A stretch of DNA of 64,000 nt from Herbihabitans rhizosphaerae. Lineage in GTDB: Bacteria > Actinomycetota > Actinomycetes > Mycobacteriales > Pseudonocardiaceae. The notes beneath the pieces were generated by a model. That model saw only the letters and a program-made list of their open reading frames with translations, ran no database searches and had not been told where the DNA came from. The translations under genes and the position numbers were made by a program. The DNA is taken from assembly GCF_004216555.1 (NCBI RefSeq), contig NZ_SGWQ01000003.1:544146-608145 (forward strand), given 5' to 3'. Positions 1 to 9,685 of the stretch are shown here, piece after piece. Every line of letters starts with the position of its first letter. Position 1 is the first letter of the stretch.

Positions 1-1686
1 GCGCACCTCCTCGTCGATCTCGTGCGCGACCTCCAGCGAGTAGTCCGGCGCGTGGCCCATGGAACGCCCGAGGAACGGGTCGCCCTGGTCCTGGCCGTAC
101 TTCACCGCACCGAGCCGGGCACTCATGCCGTACTCGGTGACCATCGCCTTGGCGATCTTGGTGGCCTGCTCGATGTCCTGCGACGCGCCGGTGGTCGGCT
201 CGTGGAACACCAGCTCCTCGGCGGACCGTCCGCCCAGCGCGAACACCAGCCGGGCGATCATCTCCGAGCGGGTCATCAACTCCTTGTCGTCCTCGGGGAC
301 GACGAGTGCGTGCCCGCCGGTGCGCCCGCGCGGCAGGATCGTCAGCTTGTACACCGGCTCGAGGTCCGGCATCGCCCACGCGGCGAGCGCGTGCCCGCCC
401 TCGTGGTACGCGGTGATCTTGCGCTCCTTCTCGGAGATGATCCGGCTCTTGCGCGCCGGACCGCCGATCACCCGGTCCACCGATTCTTCCAGGGCCGCGC
501 CGTTGATCAGCGAGCCGTTGATGCGCGCGGTGAGCAGCGCCGCCTCGTTGAGCACGTTGGCCAAATCCGCGCCGGACATGCCGACGGTGCGCTTGGCCAG
601 GCTGTGCAGATCGGCGTCCGGGGCCATCGGCTTGCCCTTGGAGTGCACCTCGAGAATCTTCTTGCGGCCCATCAGGTCCGGCGCGGACACCGGGATCTGC
701 CGGTCGAACCGGCCCGGCCGCAGCAGCGCCGGGTCCAGGATGTCCGGACGGTTGGTCGCCGCGATCAGGATGATCCCGCCGCGCGCGTCGAAGCCGTCCA
801 TCTCGACCAGCAGCTGGTTCAGCGTCTGCTCGCGCTCGTCGTGGCCGCCGCCGAGGCCGGCGCCGCGCTGGCGGCCGACCGCGTCGATCTCGTCCACGAA
901 GATGATGCACGGCGCGTTCTGCTTGGCCTGCTCGAACAGGTCGCGCACCCGGGAGGCGCCGACACCGACGAACATCTCCACGAAGTCCGAGCCGGAGATC
1001 GTGTAGAACGGCACGGCCGCCTCGCCGGCCACCGCGCGGGCGAGCAGCGTTTTACCGGTACCCGGCGGGCCGTAGAGCAGCACGCCCTTCGGGATCTTCG
1101 CGCCGAGTGCCTGGTAGCGGCCGGGGTTCTGCAGGAAGTCCTTGATCTCGTACAGCTCTTCGACGGCCTCGTCGGCGCCGGCCACATCGGCGAACGTGGT
1201 CTTCGGCATGTCCTTGTTGAGCTGTTTGGCCTTGGACTTGCCGAAGTTGAGAACCCGGTTCCCGCCGCCCTGGACGTTGTTCATCATCCACATGAGCAGC
1301 AGCAGGAGCAGACCCAGCGGCACCAGATAGATGAGTATCTGGGTGAAGAACGACTCCTGGGTGACCTTCGTCTCGAACTCGACGTTCTTGCCCTGCAGCT
1401 CGCGGAACATGTCGTCGGTCGCTTGCGCGGGGTACTGCGTGATGATCTGGGTGACCTGTTGCTTGTCGACCTCGATCGACTTGCCCAGGTTGAGCTTGAG
1501 CTGTTGTTCCTTGTCCTCGAGCTCCGCCTTGGTCACGTTGCCGGCGCGGACTTGCTCGATCGCCTTGGACGTCGACACTTGGGAGTACCCGCGCGTGTCG
1601 TCGAGCAGCATGCTGACCAGGAAATAGATCAGCAACACCGCCGCGATCCACAGCAACGGATTGCGGAGCAGGCGCTTACGGTCCAT
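1..1686 (-). CDS. ftsH: ATP-dependent zinc metalloprotease FtsH (3' end outside window)
   Basis: Membrane-bound AAA+ protease that extracts and degrades unfolded or regulatory membrane and cytosolic proteins. The visible 562 residues begin at an ATG at 1686. There is a transmembrane helix at residues 11-29, an extracytoplasmic domain, a second helix near 115-136, then the AAA module with Walker A GPPGTGKT at 206-213, a Walker B ending in FVDEID, and an SRH-like stretch with [17 protein letters not shown]. The protease domain carries the zinc-binding HEGGH at residues 428-432. The C-terminus lies beyond position 1. Its place next to hpt/tilS is the usual actinobacterial arrangement. Identification is secure. 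Confidence 0.98.
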   Translation of the reverse strand, partial: MDRKRLLRNPLLWIAAVLLIYFLVSMLLDDTRGYSQVSTSKAIEQVRAGNVTKAELEDKEQQLKLNLGKSIEVDKQQVTQIITQYPAQATDDMFRELQGKNVEFETKVTQESFFTQILIYLVPLGLLLLLLMWMMNNVQGGGNRVLNFGKSKAKQLNKDMPKTTFADVAGADEAVEELYEIKDFLQNPGRYQALGAKIPKGVLLYGPPGTGKTLLARAVAGEAAVPFYTISGSDFVEMFVGVGASRVRDLFEQAKQNAPCIIFVDEIDAVGRQRGAGLGGGHDEREQTLNQLLVEMDGFDARGGIILIAATNRPDILDPALLRPGRFDRQIPVSAPDLMGRKKILEVHSKGKPMAPDADLHSLAKRTVGMSGADLANVLNEAALLTARINGSLINGAALEESVDRVIGGPARKSRIISEKERKITAYHEGGHALAAWAMPDLEPVYKLTILPRGRTGGHALVVPEDDKELMTRSEMIARLVFALGGRSAEELVFHEPTTGASQDIEQATKIAKAMVTEYGMSARLGAVKYGQDQGDPFLGRSMGHAPDYSLEVAHEIDEEVR

Positions 1687-1876
1687 TAACTTACGGCCGC
1701 GAGCCGGCCTCGACCCTCCCTGACTTGCGTGTCGGCGAACCCGTGCCCATCCGGGACGGATGCCTGGTCCGACCAGCGTACAACCCGTCCGCGTGACGCC
1801 ACCGTGTGAAGTGGTGGCTGGCCCGCCCAGCAGGACAACGGGCCATCAACGCCTGGTGTTCCCGCAGGTCGGCGTT

Positions 1877-2668
1877 TCATCGCTCCTGGGTTATCGCCGT
1901 GATCATTTCGGAGATCCGGTGCCGGAGCGTCGCCGCGTCGGCCGGCGCCACCGTCACCCAATCGCGACCGTCGGCACCGGAGCGGGCCTGGCTGAGATAC
2001 CGACCGGTGTCGTTGTCGAACCAGGCGAGCACCGGCGTGCGCTTGCGACCGCCGAGGTTGCCCCTGCTGTTGGCGGCGATCTGCCCGCCGCGGTGACTGC
2101 GCCGCCCGGTGAGCCTGAGCAGCGCCTCCCTGGTGTCGGTGACGCCGCGCCCACGGCCCGGCCGCGCGGTCGGGCCGGACACCTGCCCGGCGCTCACCGT
2201 CTCGGCGACCGCGGTCAGCTCCTCGGCCGGCAGGCTGATCGACTGCTCGGTGCCGCGTTCGGCCTCGGGCAGCAGTTCGACCACCGCCGAGGCGAGCCCG
2301 GTGGCGTGCACCGGCCGGATTCGCAGGCCCTCGTCGTCCTGCACGGCGAGCACGGCGTTGCCGCCGGCCAGCGCCGCGATCGAGCAGACCGCGACGCCGT
2401 CCAGTTCGGGCAGGAACACCGAGTCCACGCTCACCTGCGGCCGCACCAGGATGGACAGCCACGTCTCGACGTGCGGCCCGAGTTCGCCGTCCTGGTTCAG
2501 CAGGCGGCGTTGCACGAGCTGGGCACGCACCTGCTGACGCAGCTCGTCGCGCTCCTCCATGGTGGTGCCGTGCGAGCGCGATTCCAGCGGGTAGGGCAAC
2601 TCGCCGCCGTCCAGCGTCTCCCACAGGAAGTCCAGCTCGATCGGGCTGAGGTGCTCGCCGTCGGTCAC
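1877..2668 (-). CDS. EspG-family ESX secretion-associated chaperone
   Basis: 263-residue protein with the length and overall look of EspG proteins, which bind PE/PPE heterodimers in the cytoplasm and deliver them to the type VII (ESX) secretion machine. The N-terminus (LSPIELDFLWETL) and the C-terminal segment with LAWFDNDTGRYL and VTVAPAD are typical of the family. The start codon overlaps the stop of the upstream PPE-like gene by 4 nt (2665-2668), so the two are translationally coupled, which supports a chaperone-client relationship. No ESX core genes (eccB-E, mycP) are in the window, so secretion would depend on a system encoded elsewhere. The EspG assignment is by sequence resemblance and context. 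Confidence 0.82.
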   Translation of the reverse strand: MTDGEHLSPIELDFLWETLDGGELPYPLESRSHGTTMEERDELRQQVRAQLVQRRLLNQDGELGPHVETWLSILVRPQVSVDSVFLPELDGVAVCSIAALAGGNAVLAVQDDEGLRIRPVHATGLASAVVELLPEAERGTEQSISLPAEELTAVAETVSAGQVSGPTARPGRGRGVTDTREALLRLTGRRSHRGGQIAANSRGNLGGRKRTPVLAWFDNDTGRYLSQARSGADGRDWVTVAPADAATLRHRISEMITAITQER

Positions 2669-3876
2669 CGGTCACCTCCGATGACGGGCGGGACGGTGGA
2701 CTCGTCGCTGCCGAACGCGGATCCGGGATCCGCCTCCACCAGATAGGACGGTGACTCGTGCTCGAGGTCGTCCTCGTCGTCGGAGCGCGCTCCCGGTGGG
2801 ACGCCGCCGGCGCCCATGGCGTCGGGACGCGCCCGGCCGGACGATCCGCCGCGGGTCGAGCGGGACTCGGCGGCACCGTCGCCGGGTGCGGCCGCCGGTG
2901 TCGAACCCGCCGCGCCACGACCGGGTGCGCCGCCACCGGCGAATCCGAATCCGCCGCCGAATCCGCCGGCACCCGCGCTGGGCGCGGCCGGCATGCTCGC
3001 CGCGGGTGCGGGGCCGGCCGTGGTGCCGGACAGCTGCGACGGCGTGTAGCCGGCCGTGCCGGTCGGGGTGCCACCACTGCCGCCGCCGAGACCACCGAGT
3101 CCGCCGAGCCCACCGGGCATCGAGCCGACCGGGTCGCCGTCGTCGCCGGTGCCGAACTCGCCGTCCGGGCCGGCGCCGGGGATCGGCATCGCGCCGATCG
3201 CGCCGGGCATGTTCGGCCGCATCCCCTGCGCCGGGTGCGGCGCGGGCAGCGGCTCGCCGGGAACACCCGGGCCGCCTGGTCCGGACCTGCCTTCGCCGGC
3301 CACCGTCTTGGGCGGCGGAGCGAACGTCGGGGTGGCACTGTCGATCTGGGCCATCGACTTGGTGTACGCGTCGAGGAACGCGACCTGCTCGCGCTTGACC
3401 CGGTCGGCGGCGGCCTGCTGCGCGGCGAGGTCGGCGGTCATGGCGGCCGGGCCGCCGGCGAGCATCGCGCGCATGTTGGCGTCGCGGTCGAACGTCGTGG
3501 GCGGCGGCATCAGCTTCACCCGCTGGGCGGCCGAGGCCGACTCGGACATGCGCACGCCCATCAGCTGCGCGGTCGCGCCGGCCATGCCGCCCCAGTCGGC
3601 CAGCGGGCGCATGGCGCCGCGCGCGGAGTCGGCGGCCGGCCCGGTCCAGGCGTTCTCCAGGCCGGTCAGCAACTCGGTGAGCTGGCCGGACACCTGCGCG
3701 AGGGCCTTGCCGTGCTGGTTCCAGGTGGCGCCCATTCTGGCGGCGCCGTCCGGGTTGTTGTTCTCGGTGGCCGCCTTGTACAGCGCTTCACTGGACAGCG
3801 TGTCCCAGTTCGGCGGGCTGCCGATCGCCCTGTCCTCGCCGTACCGGACGCCCTTCGGCGCCTCCTGCGGTGCCAT
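2665..3876 (-). CDS. PPE-domain-like ESX substrate with Gly/Pro/Ala-rich tail
   Basis: 403 residues starting at an ATG preceded by GGAGGGGG. The first ~180 residues form an alpha-helical PPE/WXG-like region: W24 in the NWDTLS segment, a central AWTGPAADSARGAM turn like the WXG helix-turn-helix of ESX substrates, and long amphipathic helices rich in Ala and Gln. From about residue 185 the protein is low-complexity Gly/Pro/Ala with GGLGGLGGLGG runs, and it ends with an acidic stretch (DDEDDLEHE). It sits between a PE-like gene upstream and an EspG gene downstream, the order expected for a PE/PPE pair and its chaperone. Its function after secretion is unknown. Confidence 0.75.
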   Translation of the reverse strand: MAPQEAPKGVRYGEDRAIGSPPNWDTLSSEALYKAATENNNPDGAARMGATWNQHGKALAQVSGQLTELLTGLENAWTGPAADSARGAMRPLADWGGMAGATAQLMGVRMSESASAAQRVKLMPPPTTFDRDANMRAMLAGGPAAMTADLAAQQAAADRVKREQVAFLDAYTKSMAQIDSATPTFAPPPKTVAGEGRSGPGGPGVPGEPLPAPHPAQGMRPNMPGAIGAMPIPGAGPDGEFGTGDDGDPVGSMPGGLGGLGGLGGGSGGTPTGTAGYTPSQLSGTTAGPAPAASMPAAPSAGAGGFGGGFGFAGGGAPGRGAAGSTPAAAPGDGAAESRSTRGGSSGRARPDAMGAGGVPPGARSDDEDDLEHESPSYLVEADPGSAFGSDESTVPPVIGGDR

Positions 3877-3921
3877 TACCGGCCCCCTCCGTGTACCGAA
3901 AAGTCTTGTGCGCCAACGGTT

Positions 3922-4335
3922 CTACAGGTCGACGCTGGTATCGACCGCGCCGAGCCGCCGCGCGGAACCGGTGTCACGGCTCTGGTAGTTGCGGGTGCAC
4001 GTCTCGATCGCGCGCTCGGCGGCGGCCAGCTCGTCGAGGTAACCCTGGAGCACCGCGTGCAGCGAGTGCTCACCGCCTTCGCCACGGCGCGCGAACTTCG
4101 TGGACATGGCCGTGCCGACCTGGTTCGCGCCGAGGAACGAGCCGTCGGCCCGCACCACGCCGCCCGCCGCGGACCGCAGCAGCGCGGCGACCTCGTCCTT
4201 GGCGCCCCTGATCTTGTTGAGCACGCCGCGCACGGCGTCCGGGTCGATACTGACCTGGCCGTTGGCCGCGGCCTGCGCGAATCCGGCGACGCCCTTGCTG
4301 ATCCCGGACAGGCCGGGAACCTGCTGGCCAGTCAC
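3922..4335 (-). CDS. PE-like small ESX partner protein
   Basis: 137-residue helical protein. The GTG at 4335 is chosen as the start because GGAAGGGG lies 7 nt upstream; a longer frame to 4374 lacks a ribosome-binding site. It is predicted to be a helical hairpin (GVLNKIRGAKDEVAALLRSA then HAVLQGYLDELAAAERAIETC) followed by N-Y-Q-S-R-D, which fits the YxxxD/E export signal of type VII substrates. The gene is immediately upstream of the PPE-like gene, as PE genes usually are. It is not a close match to the mycobacterial PE consensus, so the family call rests on size, hairpin, export motif and context. Confidence 0.6.
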   Translation of the reverse strand: MTGQQVPGLSGISKGVAGFAQAAANGQVSIDPDAVRGVLNKIRGAKDEVAALLRSAAGGVVRADGSFLGANQVGTAMSTKFARRGEGGEHSLHAVLQGYLDELAAAERAIETCTRNYQSRDTGSARRLGAVDTSVDL

Positions 4336-4556
4336 GTCAAAACCCCTTCCGCCCCACCGCGGCCCCCACACCACGCATCGCCCGAGCGTAACTCAGACCA
4401 CCGTGCCATCAAGCCGGTTCCTGCTAAACCGCTCAAGAAGCTCCCGCGCCCCACGCAGCCGCACCTTAGGGGAACGGGACGGGACTCAGCCACGGTGACA
4501 AATCAACCGCAGCGCGCGCTGAAACGGGACAGTACTGGGAAATTCCGGGGAGGCGA

Positions 4557-5108
4557 TCAAGTGTAGACCTTGGGGTTGAGCGTGCCGATGTAGGGCAGAT
4601 CGCGGTACCGCTCGGCGTAGTCCAGCCCGTAGCCGACCACGAACTCGTTGGGGATCTCGAAGCCCACGTACTTGACCGGCACCTCGACCTTCACCGCGTC
4701 CGGCTTGCGCAGCAGCGTGCACACCTCCAGCGACGCCGGGCCGCGCGAGGCGAGGTTCTTCAGCAGCCAGGACAGCGTGAGCCCGGAGTCGATGATGTCC
4801 TCGATGATCAGCACGTCCCGGCCGGCGATGTCGCGGTCCAGGTCCTTGAGGATGCGCACCACGCCCGACGACGAGGTCGCCGAACCGTAGGAGCTGACCG
4901 CCATGAACTCCAGTTGCACGGGTCGCGGCAGCGCGCGGGCGAAGTCGGTCATGAACATGACGGCGCCCTTGAGCACCCCGACCAGAACGAGGTCGTGCCG
5001 GTCGCCCTTGTCGGGGTAGTCGTCGGCGACCTGCTTGGCGAGCTCCGCCACCTTCTCGTCGATCTGCTGCTCGGTGATGAGCACTGAGGCGATGTCGCCG
5101 GAGTACAC
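4557..5108 (-). CDS. hpt: Hypoxanthine phosphoribosyltransferase
   Basis: Purine salvage enzyme joining hypoxanthine or guanine to PRPP to give IMP or GMP. The 183-residue product from GTG 5108 (AAAGG 8 nt upstream) has the PRPP-binding loop [14 protein letters not shown], the [15 protein letters not shown] segment and the [10 protein letters not shown] flexible loop. A frame extension upstream overlaps tilS and lacks family similarity. It lies 17 nt after tilS, in the conserved tilS-hpt pair found across Gram-positive bacteria, usually upstream of ftsH. Here the PE/PPE/EspG group separates hpt from ftsH. Confidence 0.97.
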   Translation of the reverse strand: MYSGDIASVLITEQQIDEKVAELAKQVADDYPDKGDRHDLVLVGVLKGAVMFMTDFARALPRPVQLEFMAVSSYGSATSSSGVVRILKDLDRDIAGRDVLIIEDIIDSGLTLSWLLKNLASRGPASLEVCTLLRKPDAVKVEVPVKYVGFEIPNEFVVGYGLDYAERYRDLPYIGTLNPKVYT

Positions 5109-5125
5109 GTGAGCTGGCCTTTCGG

Positions 5126-6088
5126 TTACGCCGAGGCGGTCAGGCTCAGCCTGCCATGCGCACGTTCGGCCACCAACCCGCCGGGTAGCCATACTCCGCC
5201 CTGCCCGCGCCACTCGCCGATCAGCGCGTCCACCGAACGCAGGTGCTGATCGGTCAGTTCGGGTACGCCGGCGGCCAGCAGCCAGCGGCGCAGCACCCGG
5301 CGCCGGATCGCCGGCGGGTGTGCCGCCAGCTCCTCGACGTCGAGCGTGTTTCCCTTGTGTGGCACCAGGTTCTCGGCGATCTGGTCCAGCGCGTCGGTGT
5401 CCTCGCGCAGTTGGGCGGCGGTGCGCGCGAGGGCGTCGGAGACACCGCCGTGCAGCACGTCCTCGAGCAGCGGGAGCACCTCCGCGCGCAGCCGCACGCG
5501 CGTATACGCCGGGTCGGCGTTGTGCGGATCCTCCCAGGGGGTGATGCCGAGGGCGTGACACGCGGCGCGAGTGGTCACCCTCGGCAGGTCGAGCAGCGGG
5601 CGTAGCCACGGCGGGTCGAGCGGCCGCATGCCGGCGATCGACCGGGGGCCGGAGCCGCGGCCCAGCCCGAGTAGCACGGTCTCGGCCTGGTCGTCGCGGG
5701 TGTGTCCGAGCAGCACCAGCGCGTCCGGCGCGGGCAGCGCGTCACGCAGCGCGGTGTAGCGGGCCCGGCGCGCGGCCGCCTCGACGCCGCCCTTTCCGGT
5801 GACGTCGACGCGCAGTACGCGCACCTCGTCCAACCCGAGCTCGCGCAGCAGTCCGGCCGTTTTCTCCGCCACCGCAAGGGATTCCGCCTGCAGGCCGTGG
5901 TCCACGATCAGCCCGTGCAGCCTGATTCCGTTACGTGCCGTCACGAATCGGGCGGCCGCGGCGAGTGCCAGCGAGTCGGCCCCACCGGACACCGCGACAG
6001 CCAAGTGTCCACTGTGGACAGACGCGTCGACCGCGGTGCGCACCGCCTTGCGAACGGCGGCGACGGCCGGGTCGAGCCTGTCAGTCAC
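5126..6088 (-). CDS. tilS: tRNA(Ile)-lysidine synthase
   Basis: ATP-dependent ligase that adds lysine to C34 of the tRNA-Ile CAU anticodon, which switches it to read AUA. It is essential in most bacteria. The 320-residue product has the N-type ATP-pyrophosphatase P-loop [11 protein letters not shown] at about residues 33-43, the DHGLQ motif near 67 and [12 protein letters not shown] near 127. The GTG start at 6088 overlaps the stop of the upstream metalloprotease gene by 8 nt. The protein is the short actinobacterial form, with a brief C-terminal domain after the catalytic part. Confidence 0.96.
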   Translation of the reverse strand: MTDRLDPAVAAVRKAVRTAVDASVHSGHLAVAVSGGADSLALAAAARFVTARNGIRLHGLIVDHGLQAESLAVAEKTAGLLRELGLDEVRVLRVDVTGKGGVEAAARRARYTALRDALPAPDALVLLGHTRDDQAETVLLGLGRGSGPRSIAGMRPLDPPWLRPLLDLPRVTTRAACHALGITPWEDPHNADPAYTRVRLRAEVLPLLEDVLHGGVSDALARTAAQLREDTDALDQIAENLVPHKGNTLDVEELAAHPPAIRRRVLRRWLLAAGVPELTDQHLRSVDALIGEWRGQGGVWLPGGLVAERAHGRLSLTASA

Positions 6089-7172
6089 GGCTGTGCACGC
6101 GGGTGATCCACGCGTCCGGGTCGGCGATCTCGGCGCGCAGCGGCAGCGTGTCCGGCGAGGTCCACACCCGGTTGAAGCCGTCCATGCCGATCGAGTCGAT
6201 CACGTGCCGGGTGAACGCCGCGCCCGCCGCGTACTGCTTGACCTTGGCGTCCACGCCGAGCAGCGTGCGCAGCAGCCGGTCCAGCAGACCACCGCCGCGC
6301 CGCCGGACGGTGAACCGCTCGCGAATCGTGGACACCGTGGGCACGACCGCGGGGCCGACCGCGTCCATCACGTAGTCCGCGTGGCCCTCCAGCAGCGTGG
6401 ACAGCGCGATCAGCCGGTCGAACACCACCCGCTGCTGCGGCGACTGGAGCAACTCCATCACGCCGAGCGGCCCGCTACCGGCCCGCGACTTGCGCGCCTC
6501 GCGCAGCACGTCGGGCAGCCGGCCGACCGCCACCGACGCCGAGTCGTCGAGGCCGGACAGGAACGCGGCGACCTGGCCGGCGAAGTACTCGCGCAGCCAG
6601 GGCACGGCGGTGAACTGCAGGCGGTGCGTGCACTCGTGCAGGCACACCCACATCTGGAAGTCCGCGGCCGGCACGTCCATCGCGCGCTGGGCGCCGACCA
6701 CGTTCGGCGCGACCAGCAACAGCCGGCCGGACTCGCCGTCGCCGTCGGCGGACCCGAACGGGTCGTACTGCCCGAGCACGCGGGCGGACAGGAAGGCGAG
6801 CACGAAGCCGGCCTGCACGCCGGCGCCGCCCGCGAGCACGCTGCCGAGGTAGCGCCCGCCCCGGCGATCCGAGGTGGGCAGCGCGCCGTCGGTCAGCGCG
6901 GCCAGTCCGTCGGCGGCGGCCTTGATCCACGCGCGCCGGTCGACCACTTCGCCGGGGTTGAGCGGAAGGTCCTGCCCGAGGCCGGTGAGATCACGCACGT
7001 GCTGCTCGGCCACCGTGGTGATCTCACGCATGCGGCGCACGGCGTCCTCGGCCTCGGCTCGGGGCACCGCCGGGCCGGGTTTCACCAGGCGCTGGCCCGT
7101 GGAGACGGCGACCGACCAGTCGATCGCACTGCTCGCGCCCGTCGCCCGTCGCGCTTCCGTCCCCGCATCCAC
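6081..7172 (-). CDS. Zinc-dependent metalloprotease (DUF2342 family)
   Basis: Conserved actinobacterial protein of the DUF2342/F420-biosynthesis-associated family, equivalent in position to M. tuberculosis Rv3626c. It carries LHECTH, a HExxH zinc site, in the context QMWVCLHECTHRLQF, with downstream glutamates (LEGHADYVMDAVG) as the likely third ligand region. The GTG at 7172 is preferred: a TANNNT box (TAGCGT) lies 7 nt upstream, so translation may be leaderless. GTG 7196 is an in-frame alternative. It is coupled to tilS by an 8-nt overlap. The substrate is not known for the family. Confidence 0.85.
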   Translation of the reverse strand: MDAGTEARRATGASSAIDWSVAVSTGQRLVKPGPAVPRAEAEDAVRRMREITTVAEQHVRDLTGLGQDLPLNPGEVVDRRAWIKAAADGLAALTDGALPTSDRRGGRYLGSVLAGGAGVQAGFVLAFLSARVLGQYDPFGSADGDGESGRLLLVAPNVVGAQRAMDVPAADFQMWVCLHECTHRLQFTAVPWLREYFAGQVAAFLSGLDDSASVAVGRLPDVLREARKSRAGSGPLGVMELLQSPQQRVVFDRLIALSTLLEGHADYVMDAVGPAVVPTVSTIRERFTVRRRGGGLLDRLLRTLLGVDAKVKQYAAGAAFTRHVIDSIGMDGFNRVWTSPDTLPLRAEIADPDAWITRVHSRD

Positions 7173-7237
7173 GTCACCGACGCTACCCGAGCACACGCCG
7201 CATTCGCGTTACGGCGTCCGGGTGCACTCACCCTGGG

Positions 7238-8989
7238 CTAGCGACAACCGCACTGACGCAGCGCCGTGGCGATGTTGTCCAAACCCTGCTTCGTCGCATC
7301 GGAGTTCGGGCCGGCACTGACTAGCGCGAACACCAGCGTGCGGCCGTCCGCGTCGAGCACCGTGCCGGCGACCGCGTTGGTACCGGTGAGCGTGCCGGTC
7401 TTGGCCCGCACCCAGCCCTTGCCCTCGGTGGACGGCGGAGTCTGGTACCGCTTGGCCAACGTGCCACTGCCACCCGCCACCGGGAGCCCGCCGAGCAGCG
7501 GGCGCAGCTTGGCCGTCCTCGGATCACGCCCGTCCGGCGCGGCCGCGACGGCGAGCACCTGGGCGAGCAGGCTGGCCGACACGCGGTTGTTGACCGACAG
7601 CCCGCTGGCGTCCGAAAGCTGAGTCGGCCCGACGTCGAAACCGTTGCGCCGCAACACTTCCAGAGTCGCCCGAGCACCACCGGCGAACGACACCTCCTCG
7701 CCGCTCACCTTCGCCACCTCGCGCGCCACCGCCTCGGCGAGCAGGTTGTCCGAGGTGAGCAGCAGGTTGTCCACCACCTCCACGAGCGGGGCGGAGCGGA
7801 CCGTGCCGAGCACCCGCGCACCGGCCGGCGCGGTCACCGCGGCCGACGGCGGCACCTGCGCGCCGAGCCGCTTGGCCAGCTCCCCGGCCACCTGGCGGGA
7901 CGGGTTGTCGCTGCGCGGCGAATCGCGGAACGCCGGCTTGGTCAGCCGCGCGCCGTCCAGCATCACCGGCACCATCGGCGCCAGGTATCCGCCGGCGATG
8001 TCCTGCGGGAACCATCCCGGCGCCAGGCTCGGCCCGGCGTACCGCCCGAGATCCACCAGCACGTTGTCCACCTTGCCGCCGGTGGCCGCCTTCACCTGCG
8101 CCACCAGGTCGTCCAGGTGCGCGGCACCCGGGTAGACCGTCTCCTGGCCGGCGGGCAGCGAGGACAGCGTGATGTCGCCGCCGCCGACCAGCACCACCGT
8201 GCCGGGCTTGTCGCCCTCGACGACCGTGGTGGTGAACTGGTAGCCGTGGTCCACCGCGAGCAGCGCCGCCGCCGAGGTGAGGACCTTGGCGGTGGACGCC
8301 GGGATCATCGGCGCGCCACCGTTCTGCTGCCACAGCACGGTGTTCGTCGCCGGGTCGATCACCGCGCCGGTGAGCGTGCCGAGCGCCGGGTTCGCCGCCG
8401 CCGGCCCGAGAGCCGCGCTCACCCCCGGCCCGGTCGGCGTCGGCGCGGCCGGGTCCAGCGCGCGCAGCGCCGGGGTGAACTCGATCGGCGCCGGGGGCGG
8501 CGCGACCGGCTGCGGGCTCTCGTCGTTCTTCGAGACCAGCCCCAGCTTCTCCTTCACGCCGGGCACGCCGAACACCACACCGGCGCCGGCACCCGCGATC
8601 AGCACCAGCACGACCAGCACGATCAGCGGCTTGCGGCCGCGCCGGCGGACCGGCTCGTCCACCTCCACGCGCGGCTGCTCGCCGGTCGCCTCGATCCGCA
8701 TCGGCGCGGCCCGGTGCGGATCACGGGCCGCCTCCGGCCGCGGCGGCACCGGCACCTGCCTGGCCGGCTGCGGTTCGCGTGGGGGAATGGGCAGCCGAGT
8801 GGTCTTGTTGCGGTCGGTCGGCACGGGCAGGCGCATCGTCTCGTGGCCCGGCGCCGGCACGGTGGCCTCGCGATCGGGCGCGGGCACCGTCGGCTCCTCA
8901 TCCCTGCCGCTGCCCCCAGTGGCGTCCCCAGCGATGTCCTCGTCGTCGGACGGCCACAGCGGACTGTCCGACTCGCTGCGCTCGCTCAA
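7238..8989 (-). CDS. dacB: D-alanyl-D-alanine carboxypeptidase/endopeptidase (PBP4 class)
   Basis: 583-residue class C penicillin-binding protein that trims or cleaves peptidoglycan stem peptides. Residues 1-120 are a cytoplasmic Pro/Arg/Glu-rich low-complexity tail. One transmembrane helix ([18 protein letters not shown]) is followed by a PBP4 (peptidase S13) domain. The three active-site motifs are present: SxxK as STAK in [10 protein letters not shown], SxN as SDN in [11 protein letters not shown], and KTG in RAKTGTLTG. The start is a TTG at 8989 with GGAG 9 nt upstream. It is divergent from ppa, as in M. tuberculosis (Rv3627c/Rv3628). The long N-terminal cytoplasmic tail could be a regulatory or protein-interaction region. 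Confidence 0.93.
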   Translation of the reverse strand: MSERSESDSPLWPSDDEDIAGDATGGSGRDEEPTVPAPDREATVPAPGHETMRLPVPTDRNKTTRLPIPPREPQPARQVPVPPRPEAARDPHRAAPMRIEATGEQPRVEVDEPVRRRGRKPLIVLVVLVLIAGAGAGVVFGVPGVKEKLGLVSKNDESPQPVAPPPAPIEFTPALRALDPAAPTPTGPGVSAALGPAAANPALGTLTGAVIDPATNTVLWQQNGGAPMIPASTAKVLTSAAALLAVDHGYQFTTTVVEGDKPGTVVLVGGGDITLSSLPAGQETVYPGAAHLDDLVAQVKAATGGKVDNVLVDLGRYAGPSLAPGWFPQDIAGGYLAPMVPVMLDGARLTKPAFRDSPRSDNPSRQVAGELAKRLGAQVPPSAAVTAPAGARVLGTVRSAPLVEVVDNLLLTSDNLLAEAVAREVAKVSGEEVSFAGGARATLEVLRRNGFDVGPTQLSDASGLSVNNRVSASLLAQVLAVAAAPDGRDPRTAKLRPLLGGLPVAGGSGTLAKRYQTPPSTEGKGWVRAKTGTLTGTNAVAGTVLDADGRTLVFALVSAGPNSDATKQGLDNIATALRQCGCR

Positions 8990-9114
8990 ACCCGTGGTCT
9001 CCGATCCGCCCGTGCGAACATCACATCGATCCCAGGGCTCATCAGGCCAATCGGGACCAAGTCGTGGTCCACACTAGTGGCGTAACGAGCAGAGCCGACA
9101 CGAGCGAGGACGGC

Positions 9115-9612
9115 GTGGAATTCAACGTCACCATCGAGATCCCCAAGGGCGAGCGCAACAAGTACGAGATGGACCACGAGACCGGCCGCATCAAGCTGGA
9201 CCGGACGTTGTTCACCGCGACCCAGTACCCGGCCGACTACGGGTACGTCGAAAACACGCTCGGCGAGGACGGTGACCCGCTCGACGCACTGGTGCTTGTG
9301 CAGGAGCCCACGTTCCCCGGCTGCCTGATCCGCGCCCGCGCGATCGGCATGTTCCGGATGACCGACGAGAAGGGCGGCGACGACAAGGTGCTGTGCGTCC
9401 CCGCCGAGGACCCGCGCACCGAGCACCTGCGCGACATCCACCACCTCGCCGAGTTCCACCGCCTGGAGATCCAGCACTTCTTCGAGGTGTACAAGGACCT
9501 CGAGCCCGGCAAGAGCGTCGAAGGCGCCAGCTGGGTCGGCCGCACCGAGGCGGAGGCCGAGGTCGAGCGGTCCTACCAGCGGCTCAAGGACTCCGGTCTG
9601 ACGATGCACTGA
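9115..9612 (+). CDS. ppa: Inorganic pyrophosphatase, family I
   Basis: Cytoplasmic enzyme hydrolysing PPi to two phosphates, pulling nucleotide- and aminoacyl-forming reactions forward. The 165 residues begin at GTG 9115 behind AGGA. The family signature DGDPLDAL and the preceding [12 protein letters not shown] are intact, as are the [11 protein letters not shown] and [12 protein letters not shown] segments. Frames that extend upstream run into the dacB promoter region and lack family sequence. The length is typical of the hexameric bacterial family I enzyme. Confidence 0.97.
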   Translation: MEFNVTIEIPKGERNKYEMDHETGRIKLDRTLFTATQYPADYGYVENTLGEDGDPLDALVLVQEPTFPGCLIRARAIGMFRMTDEKGGDDKVLCVPAEDPRTEHLRDIHHLAEFHRLEIQHFFEVYKDLEPGKSVEGASWVGRTEAEAEVERSYQRLKDSGLTMH

Positions 9613-9628
9613 AGGTGACCATCTGACG

Positions 9629-9666
9629 CGACGGCCCCGCACCCGAATTCGGGTGCGGGGCCGTCG
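9629..9666. terminator. Bidirectional terminator, 38-bp perfect palindrome
   Basis: The two 19-base arms meet at a GAATTC centre with no unpaired loop bases: left arm CGACGGCCCCGCACCCGAA, right arm its exact complement. It lies 16 nt after the ppa stop and 19 nt before the stop of the convergent exporter gene, so it can serve both. Confidence 0.85.
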
Positions 9667-9685
9667 TGTTCCCCGGTCAGAATGC

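Noticed and set aside
22-1689. 555-codon + strand open frame at the window start
   Set aside because: Antisense of ftsH, whose motifs are complete on the minus strand.
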